From assembly GCA_017503325.1 (NCBI GenBank), contig JAFVTI010000034.1:1-64000 (forward strand): 64,000 nt of DNA. The letters are read 5' to 3'. Source of the DNA: Clostridia bacterium. Lineage in GTDB: Bacteria; Bacillota; Clostridia; Oscillospirales; CAG-272. The translations under genes were made by a program, and so were the position numbers. This document shows positions 16,865-25,172 of this stretch, piece after piece (within the stretch, counting starts at the first letter, position 1; each line of letters opens with the position of its first letter). The notes under the pieces are model-generated. The model did not search any database. It was not told where the DNA came from and saw only the letters and a program-made list of their open reading frames with translations.

Positions 16865-19096
16865 TCATGTGGAGAATTTGCGGTAGGCTGCAATTGCCGC
16901 CACGGCACTCAGCAGCAGTACGGGGATGGCTGCATAGATTGCCGTATGTGTCAGCGAGATCGGCAGAGCGATTACGATACCGATTGCCATTGCGTACAAA
17001 CTGCGCTGCAACAGACAGGAAAGCGAGAAAATGCCAAGAGCTGTCAGCAGGGCAAAGGCGCATCTGCAGGTCAGCATAAGTGCATAATAACCACCAATCG
17101 TGCACGTGGCAGCGATGCTTTCAAATCCCGGCAGCGAGGCCAAGGGCGCATTGGCGGCGGGCAGCGCGTATTGAGTTGCCACGCTCAAAAGATCGATCAA
17201 CGAAAAGAGGATGCATAAGCCTACCGACACGCAAAGAACAGCTGCCAATTTGGCAAAATAGGTCTTGGATCTGCCCTTGGGGGTGGCGCGCAGAATGGAT
17301 GCAAAGCCGTCTGATGGGCCACTGCGGCGGTATTCCATAGAAAATGCGTGAGAGGCAAACAGGGCGATCGCCAATAAAAGCAGCCAATCAGCTCGGGAAT
17401 TGTGCAGCTTCAGCCAGCCGGTATCATAGACAAGCCAGCCTTGCTCCGAAAGCGAGAGCAGGCGGTCGCGCTTTTGCTCCACGATTGCCCAATGCGCGTC
17501 CTCGGATTTGGCGGATTCAAGCTGCTCCAGATATGCAGCGTATTGTGCTTGCGTGATCTTGCCTGCAATAAAGTTCGCTTGCATCTGATCGGACTTGGCA
17601 AGGGTTTGGTCGATCTCATTTCTCTTTTCTTGTATATACAAAAGCTTTTGCTCGGTCAAAGGCCCTTCCAGTTCGGTCATATGTTTATAGTAGACGCGAT
17701 CGGAAACGGTGCCCGGATTGCGATATTCGTATTGCGCATATGCGATTTTGCCCGCACCAAGCAAAAGGATCGCGAAAACCATGCCCGAGACGATCAGCAT
17801 CTTGTATAGCTCTATTCCGAAAAGACTCTTTGGTACAAAGCGTGGCAGATGGCGCTTGCTTGCCAACTCCCTGAGCTTGACAGGCAGCTTGCAGGGCAGT
17901 TGCTTTTTTGCCGAGCCGCCTTGCCTGCGGACAAATACGAGCCAAAACAGCATAAGAACCGGAGCAGTCAGTATGACGCACAGGCAGAATGCAAGCGGCA
18001 CGTAATGGCAAGGCATGCCCAGCAGATTGCAGGTGCGCAGCCTTGCAAACAAAGGAGAAGCATCGGTCAGAGCGATCAGATTGAGGCTTTTCCACGGAGA
18101 ATCGGGGTTGATATAGGAAATGCTGTTCAGCGCATATTGCAAGCCAAGAAGCAATAGCCCCGCGCCAAAGGCGTATGCGCGATTGCGAATCAGCGCACAG
18201 ATCAAGGCCGACATGGCCGCAAACAGGCAAAATGCCGCAGAGCGTAAAAGCAATGAAAGCACCAAATACTGCCTGATCGACAGCGCATAGGGGCAAAGCG
18301 CAAAGCCGGGAACCGATTGGATGGCATTGGATGCCGAGGAATAGCCGCATGCAAGCCCGACTGCCGCAAATGACGTAAGCGAAAAGAGCAGCACAAGACA
18401 CACCGTCACCGGCATAAGTGTGACGATCTTTGCGCCACTTACCCCTTGCTTGCCGCGCTTGGTGCAAGCAATGACGGGCAGCATGCCGACCGTGCGGTCG
18501 CAGGAGGCAGCGGAAATGGATACCAGAAGGATCAGCGCAAACAGCAGCGCGTTTTGTGCAGAGTGGTTAAAATAGATCTCCCATCCGCGCGTGGGCTCAA
18601 TGCCGATGCGCACGGTGCTTTTGAGCTCTGTGTAGGTGCGGATGACCGTTTGCTGCAGCTTGTAGTTATAGCTGCTCTCCGGGATGCCCATAGCGCGAAA
18701 TTCCGCTAAGTTTTTCTCGGCAGATTCAACCACACCATCCATGCGCTCAGGATGCCCCTGCGCTTGCTCGATCGCAGCATAGAGAGTCGTGAACATTTGC
18801 AGATCGGTGTATCCGTCGGGGGCATATTTTTGCTCTGCCTGTTGCGGACGCTGCTCTTGCATCGGGTCGTGCATCTCGCCCCGCACAAGCTCGTTGTAAT
18901 ACGCGTCCATTTCTGCCCGATTTTCAAAGTAAAGGTCAAAAAACGCCTCCAATTCTCTATGCGGAACGGCCTCCTTTTGACTGCTCTCGGCAGCAAAAAA
19001 GGACAGCGCAAAGCAGATCGACAAAAGCACAAGCAAGCAAACGCGCAAAAAGCGCATCCCAAGCAGCTTTTTCAGTTCAAATACGATCAGCTTCAT
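16865..19096 (-). CDS. Tandem-duplicated ABC-2 type permease 1
   Basis: 743 residues with about a dozen hydrophobic segments, roughly twice the length of a normal ABC-2 permease. Both halves repeat the same order: an N-terminal helix after ELKK (1-30) or IELYK (near 430), a long polar extracytoplasmic stretch, then GW-x3-F/H (171 and 560) and a helix leading into a conserved loop ending in GR/GK-x(6-7)-K. I start it at ATG 19096, since GAAAGGAC precedes it; the longer frame begins with TTG inside that site. It lies 18 bp after a lipoprotein gene and 12 bp before the ATPase. Internal duplication suggests one chain can form the whole pore. Confidence 0.82.
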   Translation of the reverse strand: MKLIVFELKKLLGMRFLRVCLLVLLSICFALSFFAAESSQKEAVPHRELEAFFDLYFENRAEMDAYYNELVRGEMHDPMQEQRPQQAEQKYAPDGYTDLQMFTTLYAAIEQAQGHPERMDGVVESAEKNLAEFRAMGIPESSYNYKLQQTVIRTYTELKSTVRIGIEPTRGWEIYFNHSAQNALLFALILLVSISAASCDRTVGMLPVIACTKRGKQGVSGAKIVTLMPVTVCLVLLFSLTSFAAVGLACGYSSASNAIQSVPGFALCPYALSIRQYLVLSLLLRSAAFCLFAAMSALICALIRNRAYAFGAGLLLLGLQYALNSISYINPDSPWKSLNLIALTDASPLFARLRTCNLLGMPCHYVPLAFCLCVILTAPVLMLFWLVFVRRQGGSAKKQLPCKLPVKLRELASKRHLPRFVPKSLFGIELYKMLIVSGMVFAILLLGAGKIAYAQYEYRNPGTVSDRVYYKHMTELEGPLTEQKLLYIQEKRNEIDQTLAKSDQMQANFIAGKITQAQYAAYLEQLESAKSEDAHWAIVEQKRDRLLSLSEQGWLVYDTGWLKLHNSRADWLLLLAIALFASHAFSMEYRRSGPSDGFASILRATPKGRSKTYFAKLAAVLCVSVGLCILFSLIDLLSVATQYALPAANAPLASLPGFESIAATCTIGGYYALMLTCRCAFALLTALGIFSLSCLLQRSLYAMAIGIVIALPISLTHTAIYAAIPVLLLSAVAAIAAYRKFST

Positions 19097-19114
19097 GGCG
19101 TGTCCTTTCAATGT

Positions 19115-20293
19115 TCAGTATTGAGAAAGTGTCTTATCCCAGGTGTTGAAATAAACGCAATAATTGCCGGTTTCTACATCGATGACAAGCTTGCCGCCCG
19201 CGTCGGTTTGCCAAAAAGGGCAATGAAATAACTCGTGATTGACAAATGCACCAAAGTCGTAAACCAGATATCCGCCGATGATTTCAGGGTTGCCTATAAC
19301 AAGATCATCATTGGAGAACAGAATCTCCTCTTGGTCGGTGGCGGTGTTGTAGCGGTACACCGTGCCGCCCGTACGGTTATAGATTTTGCCGTTCAATCCG
19401 CATTCGCCCATCAGCCGCGGCTCTTCTGCGGACTGCGTGTAGCAAATATAGTCGCCCCATGTCAGCCCCGACTTGGGCACGGATTTGTCTGTGTTCTTGC
19501 GGTGCGTGGCAAGATCGTAGGTGCATGGCACAAGCTCGCCCTCGCGCCATTCCGAAAAGGTAAGGTAGCCGCTGTCCTGCGAGGTGACGTGATCAAACCT
19601 TACGTAGTAGAGAATGCAATCCTCCAAGATGCTTTGCTTGTCTTGCATGCTTGCATCCAAGGAGTACACCTCTGTTGCAGGCGAGCCGCTTGCAGTGCAG
19701 TAATATCTGCCATCCACGTATGCTGCGGGGATATCGTATGCGGGATCAAGCTGCTCATATGCGCCCGTTTCCAAATCGACTCTGAAAAAGACCTTTGCAT
19801 AAGCGTCGCGGTACCAGTAATAGCCAAGGGAGAGCGAGGTGGATGCGCCGCCGTTGCTCTCTGTATCCGTTCCCGAAGAAACGGTGTAAAGCATCTGCGC
19901 CTTTTTCTTTGCAAAATCGTATTTTACAAGGTCGCGGTCGGTCACGTACCAAATCACGTGCTTTGCATCGTCAACCAAAAACTGAAATCCCACGTCTGCA
20001 AATAAGCAATCGGATTTTTCATCGTGTGAGCATAGGGGATCGTCACACAGGTACGTCACCTCACCCGTGGTCACGTTGAAGCGAGCCAGAGCGCCGTTTA
20101 ACAAGAAGTATTGATACAGAGCAGCGGGCTCAAATTGCGTGTTTTTGATCGGATTTTCGTAGGAGTTGGGGTTGCTTGGGTCACCCGTGGCGGCCTGCTC
20201 ACCTGTCAAATCCTCGGGTAAGGGAAGTGCTTGATTGCAGGAGGCCAACACAAGCAGCAGGCATATGCATAGCAATCGTTGCGCTCGTTTCAT
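19115..20293 (-). CDS. Lipoprotein of the double-permease cluster (divergent member)
   Basis: 392 residues. MKRAQRLLCICLLLVLASC gives a lipobox with Cys19. The mature part is rich in short beta strands with repeated tyrosine, aspartate and glycine turns, suggestive of a beta-propeller-like fold. Residues 83-96 read C-x4-C-x-H-x5-C, the motif shared with three lipoproteins upstream. I begin at ATG 20293 after a GGGGGG site; the longer frame starts upstream of the -35. It shares a transcript with the permease and the ATPase. Likely an extracytoplasmic sensor or substrate-binding component; the function is unknown. Confidence 0.75.
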   Translation of the reverse strand: MKRAQRLLCICLLLVLASCNQALPLPEDLTGEQAATGDPSNPNSYENPIKNTQFEPAALYQYFLLNGALARFNVTTGEVTYLCDDPLCSHDEKSDCLFADVGFQFLVDDAKHVIWYVTDRDLVKYDFAKKKAQMLYTVSSGTDTESNGGASTSLSLGYYWYRDAYAKVFFRVDLETGAYEQLDPAYDIPAAYVDGRYYCTASGSPATEVYSLDASMQDKQSILEDCILYYVRFDHVTSQDSGYLTFSEWREGELVPCTYDLATHRKNTDKSVPKSGLTWGDYICYTQSAEEPRLMGECGLNGKIYNRTGGTVYRYNTATDQEEILFSNDDLVIGNPEIIGGYLVYDFGAFVNHELFHCPFWQTDAGGKLVIDVETGNYCVYFNTWDKTLSQY

Positions 20294-20330
20294 TTGGTTC
20301 CCCCCTTTTTTACGTTTCGTATCTACATTT

Positions 20331-20359
20331 ATTGTAACATGATGGGGGAGTATTGTCAA
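20331..20359 (-). promoter_or_regulatory. Internal promoter of the cluster
   Basis: Minus strand TTGACA (20354-20359), 17-bp spacer, TACAAT (20331-20336). It allows lipoprotein, permease 1 and ATPase to be transcribed apart from the upstream genes. Confidence 0.8.
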
Positions 20360-20396
20360 GTCAGCCGATCGAATACGTCATAAACGGATATCTGAT

Positions 20397-22499
20397 TCAA
20401 GCCACCTCCTTTGTTTGCTTTGCCCCGATGATGCCAAGCGTCGTGCTCAGCACCAAAAAGACGATCAGAACCGCGGCGGCACGCATCGGGCCGTCATTCA
20501 TGAAAAACAGCAGGGCTTGGTTGCCGTCCAGGTATGCGGTCAATCTGGCGTACTGCAGCAGATCAACGCCCATGCCATGGATTAGTTTGGGAATTTGCAC
20601 CGCGACGGTCAGTATGATCAGCGACAGATACGATACCTTGACAAGGCGTGTCAACTGACAAGCGAGCACACACACAAGCAAGCATGCGCTATATCTGACA
20701 AGCATGATCAGCGCGGCATATTGCCAAAGCGTCAGGTGCGGCGCGGCGTTTTTGTAGATCTGCAGGCTGACCAGCGTTGCGTTCGCGTCCTCAAAGCGGT
20801 AGGCAAGCAGGATGGGCAGCAGCTGCATGAATGTAAAGATCACAAAAAACGCGGTGGTCAGCAGCATGCATAAGAGCAGCTTGGCGCGGCTTGTCTCCCG
20901 CCTGCCGCGCGGCGTGGTGGACAGGATAGGGGAGAACTTGGAGGAATACTCGATCGCCCCCAAAAAGGTACAGGTCAGCAGGATGCACAAGAACAAGAGC
21001 AGGTGGTCGCCCGACTCAAACAGCGTCATCCAGCCCGTGTCGTAAAGCAAGGTCAAGCCGTCAAGGCCGCGCTCGGATTGGTACGCGCAGGCCTCGGACA
21101 CCCTGACCAAGGGCATTTCATGCAGGCAGGCGTAGTAGTATTCGTTCTCGATCTGTATCATACTGACCCCTTCGGGCAGCGTGTCGGACGTGGCGTTGCG
21201 GTATTTGAAGTAGTTTCTGTACCCCTGTGAGACGCGTTCGCCCTCTGCGTTAAGGTAGTCCCAACGCTGCGCGTCGTCCATGGGCGCGAGCGTTTTTACG
21301 TAATCGTAATAGATCTGATCGGATCTGCTTGTGTACTCCTTGTACTGCCAAAATGCGCCTGCGGCAGAAATGAGCAGCAAAAGCACAAGTGTGAGCACCA
21401 CAAAGCGGCTCTTTCGCAGCTTTTTGCATTCCCAGGCAAGCAGCGTGCGTGCGCCAATCGCGGTGCGCGCGTCGCGCGTGCGGCGGCCTGCAAGATTGAA
21501 GCGGATATTGGCAAATTTCAAATGCAAAAGCACGATGCCGCCGAGGCAGAGCAAAGAGAGCGCTATGTAGAGGCCTAAGATGGCAGGCACGACCGAGATC
21601 GGCTTGCCAAAGATGCGCACGCATTGGTATCTGGAAAGGAAGGTGGCAGCGTCCGTGGCTGCTATCAGATTGCAATGGTCAAGGATGACGTCTGTGTTGA
21701 GATACGTGTGCCCGTCTAGCACAAGACTGACGGCATAAACCAAGAGCGAGAGCACTAAGGCCACAAGGCGGTTGCCGAGCGTATAGGTCAAAAGTCCCAC
21801 CAGTGCGCACACGAACACCGTAACAGAGGTGCGGATGGCAAAGAGCAGGAGAATGGCTTGCCAGGTGCGCAGGGCATAGGGCGCGCCGAGAAAGACGCCG
21901 AAGCTTTGCACGTATTCGCCAAGCCCCGCAAAGGAAAAGGTTGCTCCATCCGGCAGCGTGGCAAGCAGCATGCCGATCAGCGAGATGCCGAAAAAGAGTG
22001 CGCTGAGTGTGAATTCCGAGAGCAGCATGGCAAGAATTTTGCTTGTGACATATCGGAGCCGCCCGCCGGCCGATGCGTAAATGATGGGTTGCATGCCTGT
22101 CTTGCGATCCACGCTGAACAGCTGCACCGAGAGGAATACGGCGCAGATCAGAAGCAGCGGATTTGCCGCATGAAACGACAGGTACGTATCCCAGCCGCTG
22201 ACCGGCTGCTCGGCAATTTCAAGCCCCTTGAGATCGGTATAAATGTTGATGACGTCCTCAAAGTACAAGGTGGCATAGCTGTCCTCGGAGTTGTAAAGGC
22301 TCTGTTGATACTGCCGCTTGGCGTTCGAGATCACGGCCGAGATCTTTTTCTCGTATTGCCGCGTCTGCTGCGACTCGGGGGCTTTCGACGCCTGATCGTA
22401 GGCAAGCGCGCCCGTCACAAGCAGCAATACCAGCACGATTGCCACCGTCAGCTTGGAAAGCCCGATTTTTCTGATTTCAAAAAATAACTGTTTCATCAT
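20397..22499 (-). CDS. Tandem-duplicated ABC-2 type permease 2
   Basis: 700 residues, again two permease halves fused. Half one begins LFFEIRKIGLSK and has GWDTYLSF at 102; half two begins WECKKLRKSRF near 355 and has GWMTLFESGD at 489. Both GW blocks lead into a helix and a G-x(12-13)-GR loop (TGMQPIIYASAGGR; ILSTTPRGRR). Its start overlaps the stop of the upstream lipoprotein as ATGA, or may be the second Met. It is a paralogue of permease 1 in the same cluster, and no second ATPase gene exists, so both probably use the 15938-16852 product. Confidence 0.82.
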   Translation of the reverse strand: MMKQLFFEIRKIGLSKLTVAIVLVLLLVTGALAYDQASKAPESQQTRQYEKKISAVISNAKRQYQQSLYNSEDSYATLYFEDVINIYTDLKGLEIAEQPVSGWDTYLSFHAANPLLLICAVFLSVQLFSVDRKTGMQPIIYASAGGRLRYVTSKILAMLLSEFTLSALFFGISLIGMLLATLPDGATFSFAGLGEYVQSFGVFLGAPYALRTWQAILLLFAIRTSVTVFVCALVGLLTYTLGNRLVALVLSLLVYAVSLVLDGHTYLNTDVILDHCNLIAATDAATFLSRYQCVRIFGKPISVVPAILGLYIALSLLCLGGIVLLHLKFANIRFNLAGRRTRDARTAIGARTLLAWECKKLRKSRFVVLTLVLLLLISAAGAFWQYKEYTSRSDQIYYDYVKTLAPMDDAQRWDYLNAEGERVSQGYRNYFKYRNATSDTLPEGVSMIQIENEYYYACLHEMPLVRVSEACAYQSERGLDGLTLLYDTGWMTLFESGDHLLLFLCILLTCTFLGAIEYSSKFSPILSTTPRGRRETSRAKLLLCMLLTTAFFVIFTFMQLLPILLAYRFEDANATLVSLQIYKNAAPHLTLWQYAALIMLVRYSACLLVCVLACQLTRLVKVSYLSLIILTVAVQIPKLIHGMGVDLLQYARLTAYLDGNQALLFFMNDGPMRAAAVLIVFLVLSTTLGIIGAKQTKEVA

Positions 22500-23638
22500 T
22501 CGTAAGGATTATATTTGATCAATCTGTATTCTCCCGTCACTACGTTGACAATCAGCATGTCGGTAGAAGTGAGGTTGTGATTTCCATGTTTGTCTTGATA
22601 ATAATTTTCCGAGATGAAACCCACCCAATCGCCGCATATAAACTCGTTATGTCTGTTGGGTGACGGACCTCCGTATACAAAACCGTCTACGTGGCACAAT
22701 CGCTTGCTATCCGTTCCGTCCAGGTCCACAACGTAAATGTTGCCGCCGTAAAGATCCTTGTGATCATCTCCGTCCACCGTGATCCAGATCTGGGGGTTCT
22801 CCACGAACTTGACGTAAAGCAGCTTATCGCCGTAAACGTAGAAATCCGCCACGTCCTCTGCGATCAGCACCTCTTCGCCCGTAGAAAGATCCTTGCAGTA
22901 CATCTTGTCATACGTCCACTTGCCAAGCGTCCAGCGCAGCTTGTATTTTCCCCATTCGCGGCAATAGTTTTGATCATATACACGCCAATCGCCCCCGTCC
23001 AGATCGGTGGAGTAGTATTTGAGATCATCCACCCAAACGATTCTGCCAACCTCGATCAGCTCCATTCTGGCAAACGGATGACCGCAGTCGATGACCTCAA
23101 GCTCGCTGCTTCGTGTGTTATAGCGATAGTACGTGACATTAAAATCTCCTTCCACTTGGGTAGGAAGAGATTCCATAAAATAGAGATAATAATTGTAAGA
23201 GAAAATGCGACTCAAAAGCCCGTTGGAGGTGTAAATTTCCTCTACCTTCATGCTGTCAGCATCATAAGAGCGCAGGTGGTGTTGTCCATCTGAAGATGAA
23301 GAATCCAGATTGTAATACAGAACGTTTCCAATCGAGGTCATCAAGCGCGAGCTAATGGCAAACGGACAGGAGGATCCGAACCTTTCGTGCGGACAAAACG
23401 GATCCTGACAAACGGGCGATGCGGTACCCGTGGGGATGTGGTATTTGAGTAGCAGACCGTTAAAGGCCTGGAACATGTAATCTCCCGGAACCGTTCCGGT
23501 CTCAACTTCTCCGTATTCCAATTCACTTGACGTAATCCTTTCGTGCGTCGGCCGCTCGGGTCGCTGCTGCTTTTGCCCGCAGGAGCCAAGCAGGATGCAA
23601 AGCAGGGCAAGGATGGTGAGTAATAATTTTCGTTTCAT
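22496..23638 (-). CDS. Lipoprotein of the double-permease cluster, paralogue A
   Basis: 380 residues from ATG 23638, with Cys20 as lipid site (CILLGSC). A GAGGGGAGCT site precedes two adjacent ATGs; a third, at 23656, sits in an ATGA overlap with the upstream gene and may aid coupling. Shared features with its paralogues: QRPER after the signal, GTVPGDY, KYHIPTGTA, C77-x4-C82-x-H84-x6-C91, and the end VVTGEYRLIKYNPYE. The mature region is beta-strand-rich. Its stop overlaps the start of permease 2. Role unknown; a surface receptor or sensor for the transporter is the simplest reading. Confidence 0.75.
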   Translation of the reverse strand: MKRKLLLTILALLCILLGSCGQKQQRPERPTHERITSSELEYGEVETGTVPGDYMFQAFNGLLLKYHIPTGTASPVCQDPFCPHERFGSSCPFAISSRLMTSIGNVLYYNLDSSSSDGQHHLRSYDADSMKVEEIYTSNGLLSRIFSYNYYLYFMESLPTQVEGDFNVTYYRYNTRSSELEVIDCGHPFARMELIEVGRIVWVDDLKYYSTDLDGGDWRVYDQNYCREWGKYKLRWTLGKWTYDKMYCKDLSTGEEVLIAEDVADFYVYGDKLLYVKFVENPQIWITVDGDDHKDLYGGNIYVVDLDGTDSKRLCHVDGFVYGGPSPNRHNEFICGDWVGFISENYYQDKHGNHNLTSTDMLIVNVVTGEYRLIKYNPYE

Positions 23639-23652
23639 CATAGCTCCCCTCG

Positions 23653-24786
23653 TCATTCATAAGAATTAAACTTGATCAATTTATATTCATCGGTTACAAC
23701 GTTGACCATCAGCATGTCGGTCAGGGCAAGGGAAGCCCCGCTCCAGTCATTCTCATCCGGGTAGTAATTTTGAGAGATGATTCCAACCCAATCGCCGCAG
23801 GATATGGGGTTCATGTATCCATAGCAGAATTCTTCCACGTGGCATAACAGATGTGCGTCCGAGCCGTCCGAATTCATGACGTAAACGTTTCCGCCCCACT
23901 CGTCCTTGATCTGCTTGCCGGCGTCCGAGGTGACGTATCTCGGTGTGTCCGTACGTTTCCAATACAAAACCTTGTCACCGTAAAAATAGAACCAGTCAAT
24001 ATCTTGTGCAATCACAATTTCTTGATTTGTGGAACGGTCTCTTCTGGATAAACGAACGTACTCACCATTGGCGTCAAGTGCCCACGTGTAAACGTAATTG
24101 CCCCATTCTCGCTGCAATACGGGGGTATAGCCACGCTTGTCTTCTCCGTTTAAGTCTGTGGAAAAATATTTATCTCCTCTTTCCCAAACGATTCTGCCCG
24201 CCTCAATCGCGTGAATCGTTGCGTACGGATCATCGCAATCAATGACATCAGTCGTACCTGTCTGCGTATCTAACCTGTAAATGACGGTGCCGATGATATT
24301 ATGGTCTTCCACCTCCAGCTCAGAAAAATAGAGATAGTAGTTATAGGAAAACAGACGGCTCAGAACACCGTCTGAGATCAGGATCTCCTCGATTTTCATG
24401 CTCTCACCGTCATAAGAGCGCAAACGCCACTGACCGTCTATTTCCTTGGCGTAATACAAGATATTCCCAATTGCAGCATACCGATGACCCGGCACTCTGA
24501 ACGGACAATGATAATCATGGGAGCAAAACGGATCCTGACAGACCCACGTTGCCGTGCCCGACGGAATATGGTATTTGATCAGGACATAGTTTGTCGTTGA
24601 TCCGTATACGTAATCTCCCGGAACTGTTCCGGTTTCGATTTTTCCATAATTCAATTTACTTTCGGTGATCCTTTCAGGCAAGGTTTGGAGCGGCTTTCGT
24701 TCCGGCCTTTGCTCTTGCTTTTGCCCGCAGGAGCAGAGAAGGATCATCAATGCCGCAAGGGCGATAAGTAAAAATTTGCATTTCAT
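23653..24786 (-). CDS. Lipoprotein of the double-permease cluster, paralogue B
   Basis: 377 residues, lipobox LLCSC with Cys20. It keeps GTVPGDY, KYHIPSGTA and the ending VVTDEYKLIKFNSYE. The Cys/His motif is C83-x4-C88-x-H90-x3-C94, three residues shorter than in paralogues A and C. AAAGGATG precedes the ATG. Its stop overlaps the upstream alternative start of paralogue A by 4 bp, so the genes are co-translated. Upstream lies a 386-bp repeat-rich gap separating it from paralogue C. Function not recognised. Confidence 0.75.
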   Translation of the reverse strand: MKCKFLLIALAALMILLCSCGQKQEQRPERKPLQTLPERITESKLNYGKIETGTVPGDYVYGSTTNYVLIKYHIPSGTATWVCQDPFCSHDYHCPFRVPGHRYAAIGNILYYAKEIDGQWRLRSYDGESMKIEEILISDGVLSRLFSYNYYLYFSELEVEDHNIIGTVIYRLDTQTGTTDVIDCDDPYATIHAIEAGRIVWERGDKYFSTDLNGEDKRGYTPVLQREWGNYVYTWALDANGEYVRLSRRDRSTNQEIVIAQDIDWFYFYGDKVLYWKRTDTPRYVTSDAGKQIKDEWGGNVYVMNSDGSDAHLLCHVEEFCYGYMNPISCGDWVGIISQNYYPDENDWSGASLALTDMLMVNVVTDEYKLIKFNSYE

Positions 24787-25172
24787 AAGGACATCCTTTC
24801 GTGACTTTTATGATTCAAAAGGTTTGTTTGGATAAGCAATCAATGTGGACGCGCGCCCGAAAGGCTACCCCCGAGGGGTAGCTCCCGACGCAGTCGGGTG
24901 AGGGGGATTGGCGGGCAAAACGGTGCGGTTGACCGCTTGGGTGAAACGCTCTTAAACCAAAGTATTCGCATTCCCCTTCAGTCGCTGCGTAACAGCGTCT
25001 CGCTGCGGCTCGGTCACTCTCGCATATCTGACATGCGCACCGGCATGTCAGATATGCGATCGCGCCGCTTTGCTACCCCCGGGGGATGCCTCTATAGCGC
25101 GTTTCCGTCTTTATGCGCATCCACTCTGATCAACGTCGTATTTCCTTCGCGGAATGTAAGGGCATTCTTTCA
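24787..25172. repeat. Repeat-rich intergenic region between two lipoprotein genes
   Basis: This 386-bp gap has no convincing gene. It holds a GGCTACCCC/GGGGTAGC hairpin near 24865, a CCCGAC/GTCGGG hairpin near 24887, and at 25020-25059 a perfect hairpin with 17-bp arms and a 6-nt loop. The GC-rich text resembles the dispersed palindromic elements common in gut Clostridia genomes. I saw no clear promoter for the downstream lipoprotein. Confidence 0.6.
25020..25059. repeat. Perfect 17-bp inverted repeat
   Basis: Arms 25020-25036 and 25043-25059 pair exactly (CGCATATCTGACATGC and its complement) with loop GCACCG. No T-run follows on either strand, so it is not a standard terminator. Confidence 0.75.

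Noticed and set aside
24787..25172. A small gene in the gap between lipoprotein paralogues
   Set aside because: The frames there lack ribosome sites and are dominated by inverted repeats.
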